DNA from: Chitinophagaceae bacterium
GTDB lineage: Bacteria > Bacteroidota > Bacteroidia > Chitinophagales > Chitinophagaceae
Assembly (NCBI GenBank): GCA_016787085.1
Contig: JAEUVJ010000036.1
Location: 1-64,000, forward strand
Reading direction: 5' to 3'
Length of the DNA: 64,000 nt
Positions 9,505 to 17,464 of the stretch are shown here, piece after piece. How positions within the stretch are numbered: position 1 is the stretch's first letter; each line of letters starts with the position of its first letter. The position numbers and the translations under genes are program-made. The notes under the pieces are model-generated. The model searched no databases. It was not told where the DNA came from and saw nothing but the letters and a program-made list of their open reading frames with translations.

Positions 9505-11151
9505 ATGGCTGAAGTGATATTGATGCCCCGTCTGAGCGACACCATGACGGAAGGAGTGATCGCTGCATGGCATAAAAAAGTTGGTGACCCGGTAAAAAAA
9601 GGAGAATTGCTTGCCGAAGTAGAGACCGATAAAGCCACTATGGAACTCGAAAGCTATAAAGATGGCACTTTACTCCATATCGGTACTGAAAAAGGCGGTA
9701 AGCTCCAGGTAAATGACCTGTTGGCCATCATCGGTAATAAAGGTGAAGATATCTCCGGTCTCATCGGAGGATCGGGAAGCAGTACCGCAGCCAAACAACC
9801 AGAGAAAAAAGAAGAAAAGGCGTCCAAACCGGCAAGTTCCGGGCTGCAACCTGCTACCGCTGCACTTGATGTTTCAAAAATGGATGAAGTAGTTCTGATG
9901 CCGCGACTCAGCGATACGATGACCGAAGGCGTAATAGCCGGCTGGCTCAAAAATGTAGGCGACACGGTAAAGAAAGGCGATGTACTGGCAGAAATAGAAA
10001 CAGATAAAGCGACCATGGAGCTTGAAAGCTATAAAAACGGAAAGCTTTTATACCAGGGAGCCAAAAAAGGAGAAAAGATTGCCGTCAATGACCTGCTTTG
10101 TATCATTGGTGAAGAGGGAAAAGTGGATGTGAATGCGATCGTGGCGGCTGCCAAAGGCGGGATCGTTATGGCTGATGCCGGAGCTCCGGGATCAGAAAGC
10201 CTGAAAACTGAAGTTTCATCACAGGCAGCAATCTCCGAACATCACGGAGCTTCTTCTTCCAATGGCAGGGTGAAAGCCTCTCCCTTAGCCAAAAAGTTAG
10301 CCGCTGAAAAAGGGATTGACATCAGCAAAATGTCCGGATCCGGTGATGGCGGAAGGATCGTAAAAGCCGATATTGACAATTATACTCCTGCTGCAACTCC
10401 GGTTACTGCCACCCCGGCAGCGGAGAAGAAAGCGGCAACACCTGTATTCACGCCGGTTATTTCCGGGCAGGAAGGTTTCACTGACATTCCGAATTCGCAA
10501 ATGCGGAATGTGATCGCCAAAAGACTGGGTGAAAGCAAGTTCAGTGCGCCGCATTTCTATCTTACCATGGAGATCAATATGGATAATGCCATGGCTGCCC
10601 GTCCGCAACTGAATGAAATAAGTCCGGTCAAGATCAGCTTCAATGATATGGTAGTAAAAGCCTGTGCCCTGGCGCTGCGGCAGCATCCTGCCATCAATGC
10701 ATCCTGGCTTGGCGATAAGATTCGTCGCTATCATCATGTACACATAGGTATGGCTGTAGCCATCGAAGATGGGTTGATCGTACCGGTGGTTCGTTTTGCT
10801 GATCAAAAAACGTTATCGCAGATAGCGGCAGAAAGTAAAGAACTCAGCGGTAAAGCAAGAAATAAGAAACTGCAACCGAATGAATTCACCGGTAATACAT
10901 TTACCATTTCCAACCTGGGTATGATGGATGTTGAGGAGTTCACCGCCATTATCAATCCTCCTGATAGCTGTATCCTCGCAGTAGGAAGAATTAAAGAGGT
11001 GGTAGTACGGAAAGGCGATGGCTTTGGTGTAAGTAATGTTATGAAAGTAACCCTCAGTTGTGACCACCGCAGCGTGGATGGAGCCTCCGGCGCCGCCTTC
11101 CTGCAAACCTTCAAGAAATTCCTTGAAAGCCCCATAACAATGTTACTCTGA
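9505..11151 (+). CDS. pdhC: 2-oxoacid dehydrogenase E2, dihydrolipoamide acetyltransferase (two lipoyl domains)
   Basis: The acyltransferase core of a 2-oxoacid dehydrogenase complex, most likely pyruvate dehydrogenase. Two near-identical lipoyl domains (residues 1-77 and 126-203) each carry the lipoylated Lys in ETDKATMEL (Lys43 and Lys168). A Ser/Ala/Pro-rich linker leads to the E1/E3-binding domain (VKASPLAKKLAAEKGIDIS, about 253-290). The catalytic domain (about 315-548) has FNDMVVKACALALR and the active-site DHRSVDGA with His521 and Asp525. The E1 genes are not adjacent. A strong terminator follows. Substrate choice is inferred from the two-lipoyl layout. Confidence 0.93.
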   Translation: MAEVILMPRLSDTMTEGVIAAWHKKVGDPVKKGELLAEVETDKATMELESYKDGTLLHIGTEKGGKLQVNDLLAIIGNKGEDISGLIGGSGSSTAAKQPEKKEEKASKPASSGLQPATAALDVSKMDEVVLMPRLSDTMTEGVIAGWLKNVGDTVKKGDVLAEIETDKATMELESYKNGKLLYQGAKKGEKIAVNDLLCIIGEEGKVDVNAIVAAAKGGIVMADAGAPGSESLKTEVSSQAAISEHHGASSSNGRVKASPLAKKLAAEKGIDISKMSGSGDGGRIVKADIDNYTPAATPVTATPAAEKKAATPVFTPVISGQEGFTDIPNSQMRNVIAKRLGESKFSAPHFYLTMEINMDNAMAARPQLNEISPVKISFNDMVVKACALALRQHPAINASWLGDKIRRYHHVHIGMAVAIEDGLIVPVVRFADQKTLSQIAAESKELSGKARNKKLQPNEFTGNTFTISNLGMMDVEEFTAIINPPDSCILAVGRIKEVVVRKGDGFGVSNVMKVTLSCDHRSVDGASGAAFLQTFKKFLESPITMLL

Positions 11152-11171
11152 TCCTTTTGAAATTTATTTGT

Positions 11172-11206
11172 AAAAGCTGTCCCTTTTAAAACCGGGACAG
11201 CTTTTT
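11172..11206 (+). terminator. Rho-independent terminator after E2 gene
   Basis: AAAAGCTGTCCC (11172-11183) pairs with GGGACAGCTTTT (11194-11205) around a 10-base loop, with the T tract forming part of the stem and its tail. It lies 20 bases after the stop codon. Confidence 0.88.
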
Positions 11207-11338
11207 ATTTGTAATGAATTGTGACCCACGTCATTGCCTTGATATTTCTTTAAGTGTATTGTCTTAACATGATAAAATTGATACCGTCACACATACTTTT
11301 TATTGAATCCGGCTGTTATTTTAGCAGAAATCCGATCT

Positions 11339-11548
11339 ATGATGTCGAAAGAAGATAACCGTTTTTCCTTCCCGCTTTTATTTCTTGTTACAGGTTCCTC
11401 TTTTATACTTTTCAGCCTGGCCATAAAATTATTGGATGGACAGTCATCACATATCAGTCTCTTTATTAAGGTCGGAATTGGCACCCTGGCGCTTAGTCTT
11501 ATCAGCTTTATCGGTTCTATGGTCACTAATGCTTCTTCTGAGGAATAG
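11339..11548 (+). CDS. Small two-helix membrane protein of unknown function
   Basis: A protein of about 69 residues starting at one of two adjacent ATG codons (11339 or 11342). It has a short charged N-terminus (SKEDNRFSF) and two hydrophobic helices (PLLFLVTGSSFILFSLAIKL and FIKVGIGTLALSLISFIGSM), with a polar tail NASSEE. A TATTTTAG element (11317-11324), close to the -7 consensus, lies 14 bases upstream. The gene is convergent with the phosphoesterase gene, 6 bases between stops. No family is recognised. Confidence 0.55.
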   Translation: MMSKEDNRFSFPLLFLVTGSSFILFSLAIKLLDGQSSHISLFIKVGIGTLALSLISFIGSMVTNASSEE

Positions 11549-11554
11549 ATATTT

Positions 11555-13405
11555 CTATTCATTATCCTGAACTTCCAGCAGCACGATCTTGCCATCCATA
11601 GTTGATACTACCAGCCTGTGTTTATCCAAAACACGAACCGTATTTACCATGGAGTTATCTATCTTATGCGCCCATTCCACCTGTTGCTTTACCGGGTCAA
11701 TAGCATATACGACACCGCTCTTTGTTCCGAAGAAAACATGTCCGTCTTTCTCTATCAGCATGGAAGGCACATGCTCGTAACCAAACCCGCAACCTAAGCG
11801 CCAGGCTGTTGTTTGTTTTTCCCTGCTTGCGGCATAAGCGACTATACTATCCTGCATGGTTTTTCCATATATCCATTTACCATCCGCTGAAATACCAATT
11901 GACTCCCTGACCGTCGCATCATTATTCCTCCATAATGTTTTACCGTCATTTGCATCAATGGCAGAGATATACCTGTCCGGCGCTACTACATACACTACTC
12001 CATCGTATGCCACCGGGATGCAGGAAGCCGGCGAAAAATTGCGTACCGATGAGCCGTTGTTCCATTTCCATATTAATGATCCCGTTCTTTGATCCAATGC
12101 GTACAAATGCCTGTCCCATGCGCCAAAAATGATCTTGCCATCGTATAGTAATGGCGTACTGACCACCGGTCCCTGCAAACCCTCATACTGCCATACTGCT
12201 TTGCCTGTATGGAGGTCAAGCGCCATGAATGTATGATCGCTGCCACCGATAAATACTGTGTCATTCTTTATCAAAGGAGAGCCTAACACAGAAGCGGCCG
12301 TCTCCTTTCTCCATTTCAGTTTGCCTGTGTGGGTGCTGATGCAATAGATGGTACCGTCACCGGAGCCAAACACGACATATCCTTTTGAAAGAGCAGGCGA
12401 TGAAAAGATCGCCCCACCCGTCTGAAAGCTCCATTTCATCTTCCCATCTTTCAGTGAAAGACAAAGCAGCCTCCCCTCCTGGTTACCCACTATCACCTGC
12501 CCGTCACCTGCTGCTGGTGTAGAAATGATATTGGCTTCGGAAGCGTGTTTCCATTCTTCTTTTACCTGTTTATATCTTTCATTGATGCTGTAGTCCGGGC
12601 GAATGAATGTTTTATTTACTGCAAACTGTCTTGTTTCGATCCTCACAGCTGTCCATGAAGGTATTGTTCTTGCTCCGGATCTTCTTTCTGAAAAGATCAT
12701 CGAGTCGTTACGAACATCTACCAGGTTATACCCGCCGGTATCCTGCCTTGCCCTGAGATTAGAACGCCCCATCACGCCGGGGATGTCTTCAAAATTCATC
12801 GCTTTATTCGCATGACCGTGACCGCAAAGAACAGCCCAGGCATTATGGCGCCGCAACCTGTCCGTGATCTCGTACCAGTTATCCAGCCCGCTGTCTATAG
12901 GGTAATGATTGAGGAATATCACCGGCTGTTGTGGCTTCAGCCCGGCAAGTTCTTTGTCCAGCCAGTTAATAGCGCTGCGGGGTACATGCCCATCGCTCAT
13001 TCGAACATAAGGACCCGAAGCACAGCCGAGAAAACGGATACCATTGTATTCAAAGCTGAATTTATCGTTGCCGAATATGGTACTGAAACTAACGCCCCCG
13101 CTTTCGCTCCAGCCGGTATCATGATTACCAGGAATGATATGCCAGGGCACATCAAGGCTATCCAGTATTCTCTTAGCCAGTTTTATCTCTTCGTTGGTGC
13201 CAAGCTCTGTGATGTCGCCGGTCAAAACCACGAAAGCGATATCGTTCATCGCATTAATATCCCTGACAGTACGGCGAAGATCTTCCTCCGCATTACCGTT
13301 CGGTGAGCCGATATGTGTATCGGAAATAAATGCAAAACGAAAAGGCCTGGATTGTGCATGGGCGATTGCCGAAATGAGCAGCAACAGGCAAATGATTCTT
13401 TTCAT
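11555..13405 (-). CDS. Exported metallophosphoesterase fused to a PQQ/BamB-type beta-propeller
   Basis: A 616-residue exported protein with signal peptide MKRIICLLLLISAIAHAQS. The N-terminal domain is a calcineurin-like phosphoesterase with all metal motifs: FISDTHIG, GDITELG, GNHDTGW, LNHYP and GHGH. From about residue 290 the protein becomes a propeller of PQQ-like repeats, each with a Gly, then a hydrophobic strand, then a Trp turn (DGKMKWSFQTGG, TGKLKWRKETAA, TGKAVWQYEG, TGSLIWKWNNG, DGKTLWRNNDA). The combination suggests an envelope phosphodiesterase whose propeller binds a partner or surface polymer. The substrate is unknown. Confidence 0.85.
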   Translation of the reverse strand: MKRIICLLLLISAIAHAQSRPFRFAFISDTHIGSPNGNAEEDLRRTVRDINAMNDIAFVVLTGDITELGTNEEIKLAKRILDSLDVPWHIIPGNHDTGWSESGGVSFSTIFGNDKFSFEYNGIRFLGCASGPYVRMSDGHVPRSAINWLDKELAGLKPQQPVIFLNHYPIDSGLDNWYEITDRLRRHNAWAVLCGHGHANKAMNFEDIPGVMGRSNLRARQDTGGYNLVDVRNDSMIFSERRSGARTIPSWTAVRIETRQFAVNKTFIRPDYSINERYKQVKEEWKHASEANIISTPAAGDGQVIVGNQEGRLLCLSLKDGKMKWSFQTGGAIFSSPALSKGYVVFGSGDGTIYCISTHTGKLKWRKETAASVLGSPLIKNDTVFIGGSDHTFMALDLHTGKAVWQYEGLQGPVVSTPLLYDGKIIFGAWDRHLYALDQRTGSLIWKWNNGSSVRNFSPASCIPVAYDGVVYVVAPDRYISAIDANDGKTLWRNNDATVRESIGISADGKWIYGKTMQDSIVAYAASREKQTTAWRLGCGFGYEHVPSMLIEKDGHVFFGTKSGVVYAIDPVKQQVEWAHKIDNSMVNTVRVLDKHRLVVSTMDGKIVLLEVQDNE

Positions 13406-13569
13406 GACCCAAATTACTTATTCCGGCATAACCAGCAGGGCGGTAACAAATATTTTTTCCTGATTAATATTTCATTCTGCCATTATCAGGATTTCGGGGA
13501 ATGCTTATATTCGGTTCTCAAACCTGTTCTGTTATGGTACTGCTTGACATTTCTTCCTGGTGGCAATCC

Positions 13570-14127
13570 ATGGCCATGTTCGAAAAGATATTCTGGGTGA
13601 TCGCTTTACTATTCTCACTCATGTTCCTTGTGCAGGTCGTGTTGTCATTCGCTGCAGGTGATGGAGATGTATCTGCAGGCGATGCCGATGATTATATCGG
13701 TCATGATGACGGTATCGGTTACCAGTTCTTTACCATCAAAAACCTGATCGCCTTTTTTACCATTTTCGGTTGGACAGGCATCGCCTGTATCAAAGGAGGC
13801 ATGGGTAAAGGGATAACCATTCTCCTGGCGTTGGTGGCGGGCTCACTGATGGTGGTAATGATGGCCTTTCTTTTTCGCAGTATGAGCCGGTTACGGCAAA
13901 GCGGCACACTCCAGATAAAAAATGCAATAGGCCTTATCGGCGAAACCTATCTTTTTATTCCTGCTCTCCGTGGCGGCTTTGGAAAAGTACATATCAAAGT
14001 ACAGGGTTCACTACACGAGTTGCAGGCAATGACTGATGATGAACAGCAGATCGCCACAGGCAAACTGGTAAAAGTGGTGGATGTGATCAATGACAGCACC
14101 CTTGTCGTAACCTCTAAACTTTCTTAA
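13570..14127 (+). CDS. NfeD-like membrane protein, partner of flotillin
   Basis: A membrane protein with helices IFWVIALLFSLMFLVQVVL, a second near FFTIFGWTGIACI, a third ITILLALVAGSLMVVMMAFL, then a C-terminal OB-fold-like domain (QIKNAIGLIGETYLFIPA to STLVVTSKL) typical of NfeD/YuaF proteins. I chose MAMFEK at 13570 because it sits just before the first helix; in-frame ATGs at 13501 and 13534 are possible. The flotillin gene follows after 21 bases, matching the YuaF-FloT arrangement of Bacillus, in which the pair organises membrane microdomains. Confidence 0.8.
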   Translation: MAMFEKIFWVIALLFSLMFLVQVVLSFAAGDGDVSAGDADDYIGHDDGIGYQFFTIKNLIAFFTIFGWTGIACIKGGMGKGITILLALVAGSLMVVMMAFLFRSMSRLRQSGTLQIKNAIGLIGETYLFIPALRGGFGKVHIKVQGSLHELQAMTDDEQQIATGKLVKVVDVINDSTLVVTSKLS

Positions 14128-14148
14128 TTAAAAATTCATTTATAGATT

Positions 14149-15690
14149 ATGGCAGAAAATCTTTTGTTAGTGATCTCCGTAGCGGTACTGTTTTTCTTTA
14201 TCCTTGTTTTTTCCATGTTCCGCCGCTACAAACGTTGTCCTTCAGACAGGATATTAGTAGTGTACGGTAAAGTAGGCAAAGGCGTTGACGGCACCCGCAC
14301 TGCCAAATGTATTCATGGTGGCGCTGCATTTATCTGGCCCATCATACAGGACTATTCCTTTCTCGACCTCACGCCCATTTCGCTGGAAGTAAACCTGACC
14401 AGTGCACTGAGTAAGCAGAATATCCGTGTGGATGTACCCTCACGTTTTACCGTGGGTATATCTACCGAACCTGCTGTGATGCAGAATGCGGCGGAGCGTT
14501 TGCTGGGCATGCAGCGTCCTGCTATTCATGATCTCGCAAAAGATATTATCCTGGGCCAGATGCGTTTGGTGGTAGCAATGATGGATATTGAAGAGATCAA
14601 CAACAACCGTGATAAATTCCTGGCCAATATCGCCGGTAACGTAGAAGCGGAATTGAACAAGATCGGTCTGAAGATGATCAACGTGAACGTGACCGACATT
14701 AAGGATGAAAGTGGGTATATAGACGCATTGGGCAAAGAAGCTGCTGCCAAAGCGATCAACGAAGCCAAGATCCGTGTGGCAGAGCAGGAACGTACGGGTG
14801 ATATCGGGAAAACCACGGCAGAAAAAGAAAGAGACATTAAAGTGGCCGAGACACAACGTGACCGTGATATCAATGTACAGTTAGCCGTAAAAGAGAAAGA
14901 AGTACAGATCGCCGGGGCCAAAAGGGATGAGAATATTGGTAAAGCAGAAGCGGAAAGAGACACCCGTGTAAAGATCGCTGAAGCGAATGCAGTAGCGGTC
15001 AAAGGAGAGAATCTTTCAAAGATTGATATCGCCAACTCAGATGCCACAAGACGTGAAAGAGAAGCGGAAGCATTGAAGTTGGCCACTGCCGCTGAAAAAG
15101 TGCAGGCGGCAAGGGCGCTGGAAGAAGCATATCTCGCCGAACAAAAAGCGGAAAATGCCCGTGCAGAAAGAGATCGTGCTACCCAAAATGCAACGATAGT
15201 AGTAGCAGCTGACATTCAAAAACAAAAACTCATTATTGAAGCACAGGCCGCTGCCGAGCAATTGCGTGAAAAGGCAAAAGGTGAAGCCGATGCCATTTTT
15301 GCCAAACTGGAAGCTGAAGCAAGGGGACAATACGAAATGCTCACCAAGCAGGCCGAAGGCCTGGAACGCATTGTTAAGTCAGCAGGCAATAGTCCGAAAG
15401 ATGCAGTACTGCTGCTGATCGCTGATAAGCTGCCGGAACTGGTGAAACTTCAAACAGAAGCTATAAAGAATATCAAAATTGACAAAGTAACGGTATGGGA
15501 TGGCGGACAATCGGCAGATGGCAAAGGCTCGACCGCTAATTTCATGAGTGGTTTATATAAAGCCGTACCACCATTGAAAGATATCTTTGATATGGCCGGT
15601 ATGGACCTGCCCACTTACCTCGGAAAGAAAAAAGACGAAGCGGCAGTGGATACCCAGGCTGAAGAGGTAAAGGATCCAAAGAAAAAATAA
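14149..15690 (+). CDS. Flotillin family protein (SPFH domain)
   Basis: A 513-residue membrane-anchored scaffold protein. One N-terminal helix (LLLVISVAVLFFFILVFSMF) is followed by an SPFH/band 7 domain (LISLEVNLTSAL-like strands, VTDIKDESGYIDALGKEAAA) and a long coiled coil rich in Glu-Ala-Lys (about residues 200-400, e.g. GKAEAERDTRVKIAEANA), then a C-terminal oligomerisation region. Flotillins assemble into membrane microdomains affecting fluidity, signalling and secretion. It is the second gene of an NfeD-flotillin operon ended by a strong hairpin. Its length is near that of FloT (about 500). Confidence 0.93.
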   Translation: MAENLLLVISVAVLFFFILVFSMFRRYKRCPSDRILVVYGKVGKGVDGTRTAKCIHGGAAFIWPIIQDYSFLDLTPISLEVNLTSALSKQNIRVDVPSRFTVGISTEPAVMQNAAERLLGMQRPAIHDLAKDIILGQMRLVVAMMDIEEINNNRDKFLANIAGNVEAELNKIGLKMINVNVTDIKDESGYIDALGKEAAAKAINEAKIRVAEQERTGDIGKTTAEKERDIKVAETQRDRDINVQLAVKEKEVQIAGAKRDENIGKAEAERDTRVKIAEANAVAVKGENLSKIDIANSDATRREREAEALKLATAAEKVQAARALEEAYLAEQKAENARAERDRATQNATIVVAADIQKQKLIIEAQAAAEQLREKAKGEADAIFAKLEAEARGQYEMLTKQAEGLERIVKSAGNSPKDAVLLLIADKLPELVKLQTEAIKNIKIDKVTVWDGGQSADGKGSTANFMSGLYKAVPPLKDIFDMAGMDLPTYLGKKKDEAAVDTQAEEVKDPKKK

Positions 15691-15703
15691 AGTAATGTAT
15701 GAT

Positions 15704-15730
15704 AAAAGGGAACCGGGTTCCCTTTTATTC
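15704..15730 (+). terminator. Terminator of the NfeD-flotillin operon
   Basis: AAAAGGGAAC (15704-15713) pairs perfectly with GTTCCCTTTT (15717-15726) around a 3-base loop, followed by ATTC. It lies 13 bases after the flotillin stop. Confidence 0.75.
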
Positions 15731-15751
15731 AACTCTATATTTTCAATAAAT

Positions 15752-15783
15752 TTTGAAAGTTCGGAAATACTATCATAGCTTTG
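15752..15783 (+). promoter_or_regulatory. Promoter of the GbsR-type regulator gene
   Basis: TTTG (15752-15755), 20 bases, then TAGCTTTG (15776-15783), a full match to both Bacteroidota promoter elements. The ATG begins 4 bases later at 15788, so the transcript would be nearly leaderless. Confidence 0.75.
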
Positions 15784-15787
15784 CCAT

Positions 15788-16294
15788 ATGAAATTAACGG
15801 AAGCCAAACAACAATTCATCAGTTCATGGGGTGCATTCGGTACGCATTGGGGCATCAACCGCACCATGGCGCAGATACATGCCCTCCTGCTGGTAACGCC
15901 AGACCCGCTGACACAGGACGACATCATGGAGCAACTGAACATCAGCCGCGGCAATACCAATATGAATATCCGGGAACTGATCAACTGGGGCCTGGTGGAA
16001 AGAGTATTACTCGCAGGAGAACGTAAAGAATACTTTTCCGCAGAAAAGGATATCTGGAAAGTGGTGAAGCAAATAGTAAAAGAAAGAAAGAAAAGGGAAC
16101 TCGAGCCTATGCTGAAACTCCTCGATCAACTGGAAGGCGTGGAAGGAGATAAAAAAGACAAGAATATTAAAGCCTTTGTAGATGCAGTGGGTTCGATCAA
16201 ACGGCTGGGCAAACAGGCTGATAAAACTTTAGATGCCATGATCAAGGCGGAAGAAAGTTGGTTTGTAGGAAACCTGATCAAGATCTTTAAGTAA
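15788..16294 (+). CDS. GbsR/MarR-family transcriptional regulator
   Basis: A 168-residue winged-helix regulator. The N-terminal region AKQQFISSWGAFGTHWGINRTMAQIHALLLV and the recognition helix region DIMEQLNISRGNTNMNIRELINWGLVERV match the GbsR class of MarR-like proteins, followed by the wing (GERKEYFSAE) and a C-terminal dimerisation helix. GbsR of Bacillus represses choline-to-glycine betaine genes, but related Bacteroidota proteins have unknown ligands. No obvious target gene is adjacent, so the target is unknown. Confidence 0.85.
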   Translation: MKLTEAKQQFISSWGAFGTHWGINRTMAQIHALLLVTPDPLTQDDIMEQLNISRGNTNMNIRELINWGLVERVLLAGERKEYFSAEKDIWKVVKQIVKERKKRELEPMLKLLDQLEGVEGDKKDKNIKAFVDAVGSIKRLGKQADKTLDAMIKAEESWFVGNLIKIFK

Positions 16295-16377
16295 ACAAAT
16301 CAGTTTAGTGCGCTGTTAATAAACATCCTTCAGAACAAGAGTTACATCTGCTTGTTATTCTATCTTTAGCCCCTGAT

Positions 16378-16743
16378 ATGGAAAAGAAAAATACATTGGT
16401 TCTCGGCGCATCAGACAATCCTTCCCGGTACAGCTACTTAGCCATTCAGAAACTCAGGAAGTATGAGCACCCGGTCACTGCATTGGGAAAGAAAGACACT
16501 AAGGTGGGAGACGTACTGATCGAAAAAGAACAAAGGCCTTTGACAAATGTGAATACGGTCACAGTATACCTCAACCCGGCCAGGCAACAGGAATATTACG
16601 ATTACATACTTTCCTTAAAACCGAAGCGGATCATCTTCAACCCCGGTGCTGAAAACGAAGAACTGGCAAGGCTTGCAGCCAAAAACAATATTCAAACGAT
16701 GGAAGCTTGTACGTTGGTTTTACTAAGCACCGGCCAATACTAA
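16378..16743 (+). CDS. CoA-binding domain protein (Rossmann fold)
   Basis: A 121-residue stand-alone CoA-binding (CoA_binding_2) protein. It shows the start KKNTLVLGASDNPSRYSYLAIQKL, the second motif PVTALGKK, the strand TVTVYLNP and the end IIFNPGAENEELARLAAKNNIQTMEACTLVLL, all typical of the family. Its role is unknown; it resembles the N-terminal domain of succinyl-CoA ligase alpha subunits and YccU-like proteins. TATCTTTA (16361-16368) lies 9 bases before the ATG as a near-consensus -7 element. Confidence 0.88.
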   Translation: MEKKNTLVLGASDNPSRYSYLAIQKLRKYEHPVTALGKKDTKVGDVLIEKEQRPLTNVNTVTVYLNPARQQEYYDYILSLKPKRIIFNPGAENEELARLAAKNNIQTMEACTLVLLSTGQY

Positions 16744-16892
16744 TGCCGGTGAGTGCTCGAAATTCTACGAGAAGCCCCAAAGTACTAGCCCTCAATCTTT
16801 CCATTTTCCGGTCATTCCGCTTGGACTTTGAATAAGATTTAGCAAATATTTGTCTCCCGTCCCCACTGAAAACTGCAACTGAATAAGATCCG

Positions 16893-16921
16893 TTGCCAGT
16901 ATCCAAATCCATTTATCTTTA
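16893..16921 (+). promoter_or_regulatory. Candidate promoter of small exported gene
   Basis: TTG (16893-16895), 18 bases, then TATCTTTA (16914-16921; seven of eight bases of TAnnTTTG), ten bases before the ATG at 16932. Confidence 0.4.
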
Positions 16922-16931
16922 ATACTGTCCG

Positions 16932-17402
16932 ATGAAAAACCTGACATTGTCCGGCATTTGCCTGGCATTACTTCTTGCCTGTACCCCCTCCTTTGCACAG
17001 GAAAAAATACCGGTGAATGAGCCGGACCTGAATAAACCAAAATTATTCAGCGATCTCCCTGATAAGATACCTGTTCACCTACTTGACCTGCAAAGCTTCG
17101 TCAATACAGAAAATGGCAAACAGGTCAGCCTGAAGATCCCCGGAAATAATAATAAAGGCTTTGACGGCAAAGTAATAGCTGCTGCCGCCAAGTACAACAA
17201 TACTATCCGTAGCGTAGTGATACGTTCCGCTGATTTTAACGGTGCCACATTAACCCTGTCCTCTTCCATCCAACCCAACGGCACCGTTAAATTCACCGGC
17301 CGCATTATCAGCCCTAAACATGGAGACCTCTTCGAACTACAAAAAGAAAACGATCAATATATACTTGTAAAGAAGAACTATTATGACCTTATCAATGAAT
17401 GA
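16932..17402 (+). CDS. Small exported protein of unknown function
   Basis: A 156-residue protein with a signal peptide (MKNLTLSGICLALLLACTPSFAQ, cleavage after Ala-Gln). The mature part has regular strands (KQVSLKIPG, TIRSVVIRSADFNGATLTLSSSI, GTVKFTGRIIS, DLFELQKENDQYILVKK) suggesting a compact beta domain. The gene lies 62 bases upstream of a secreted protease in the same direction; it could be a propeptide-like or inhibitor protein for it, but nothing in the sequence proves this. Confidence 0.6.
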   Translation: MKNLTLSGICLALLLACTPSFAQEKIPVNEPDLNKPKLFSDLPDKIPVHLLDLQSFVNTENGKQVSLKIPGNNNKGFDGKVIAAAAKYNNTIRSVVIRSADFNGATLTLSSSIQPNGTVKFTGRIISPKHGDLFELQKENDQYILVKKNYYDLINE

Positions 17403-17464
17403 CGCCGTAACCTGACCCGTTTTTATCCCTATCAAGTACCTGTGAAAACTAAATCCGCCTTGTT

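Noticed and set aside
9505..10120. Near-duplicate DNA at the start of the E2 gene
   Set aside because: The repetition is two lipoyl domains of one protein, a standard E2 layout, not a DNA repeat element.
14526..15215. Long open frame (229 codons) opposite the flotillin gene
   Set aside because: It is Ser/Ala-rich antisense of the flotillin coiled coil, with no motif, start context or promoter; a shadow of coding bias.
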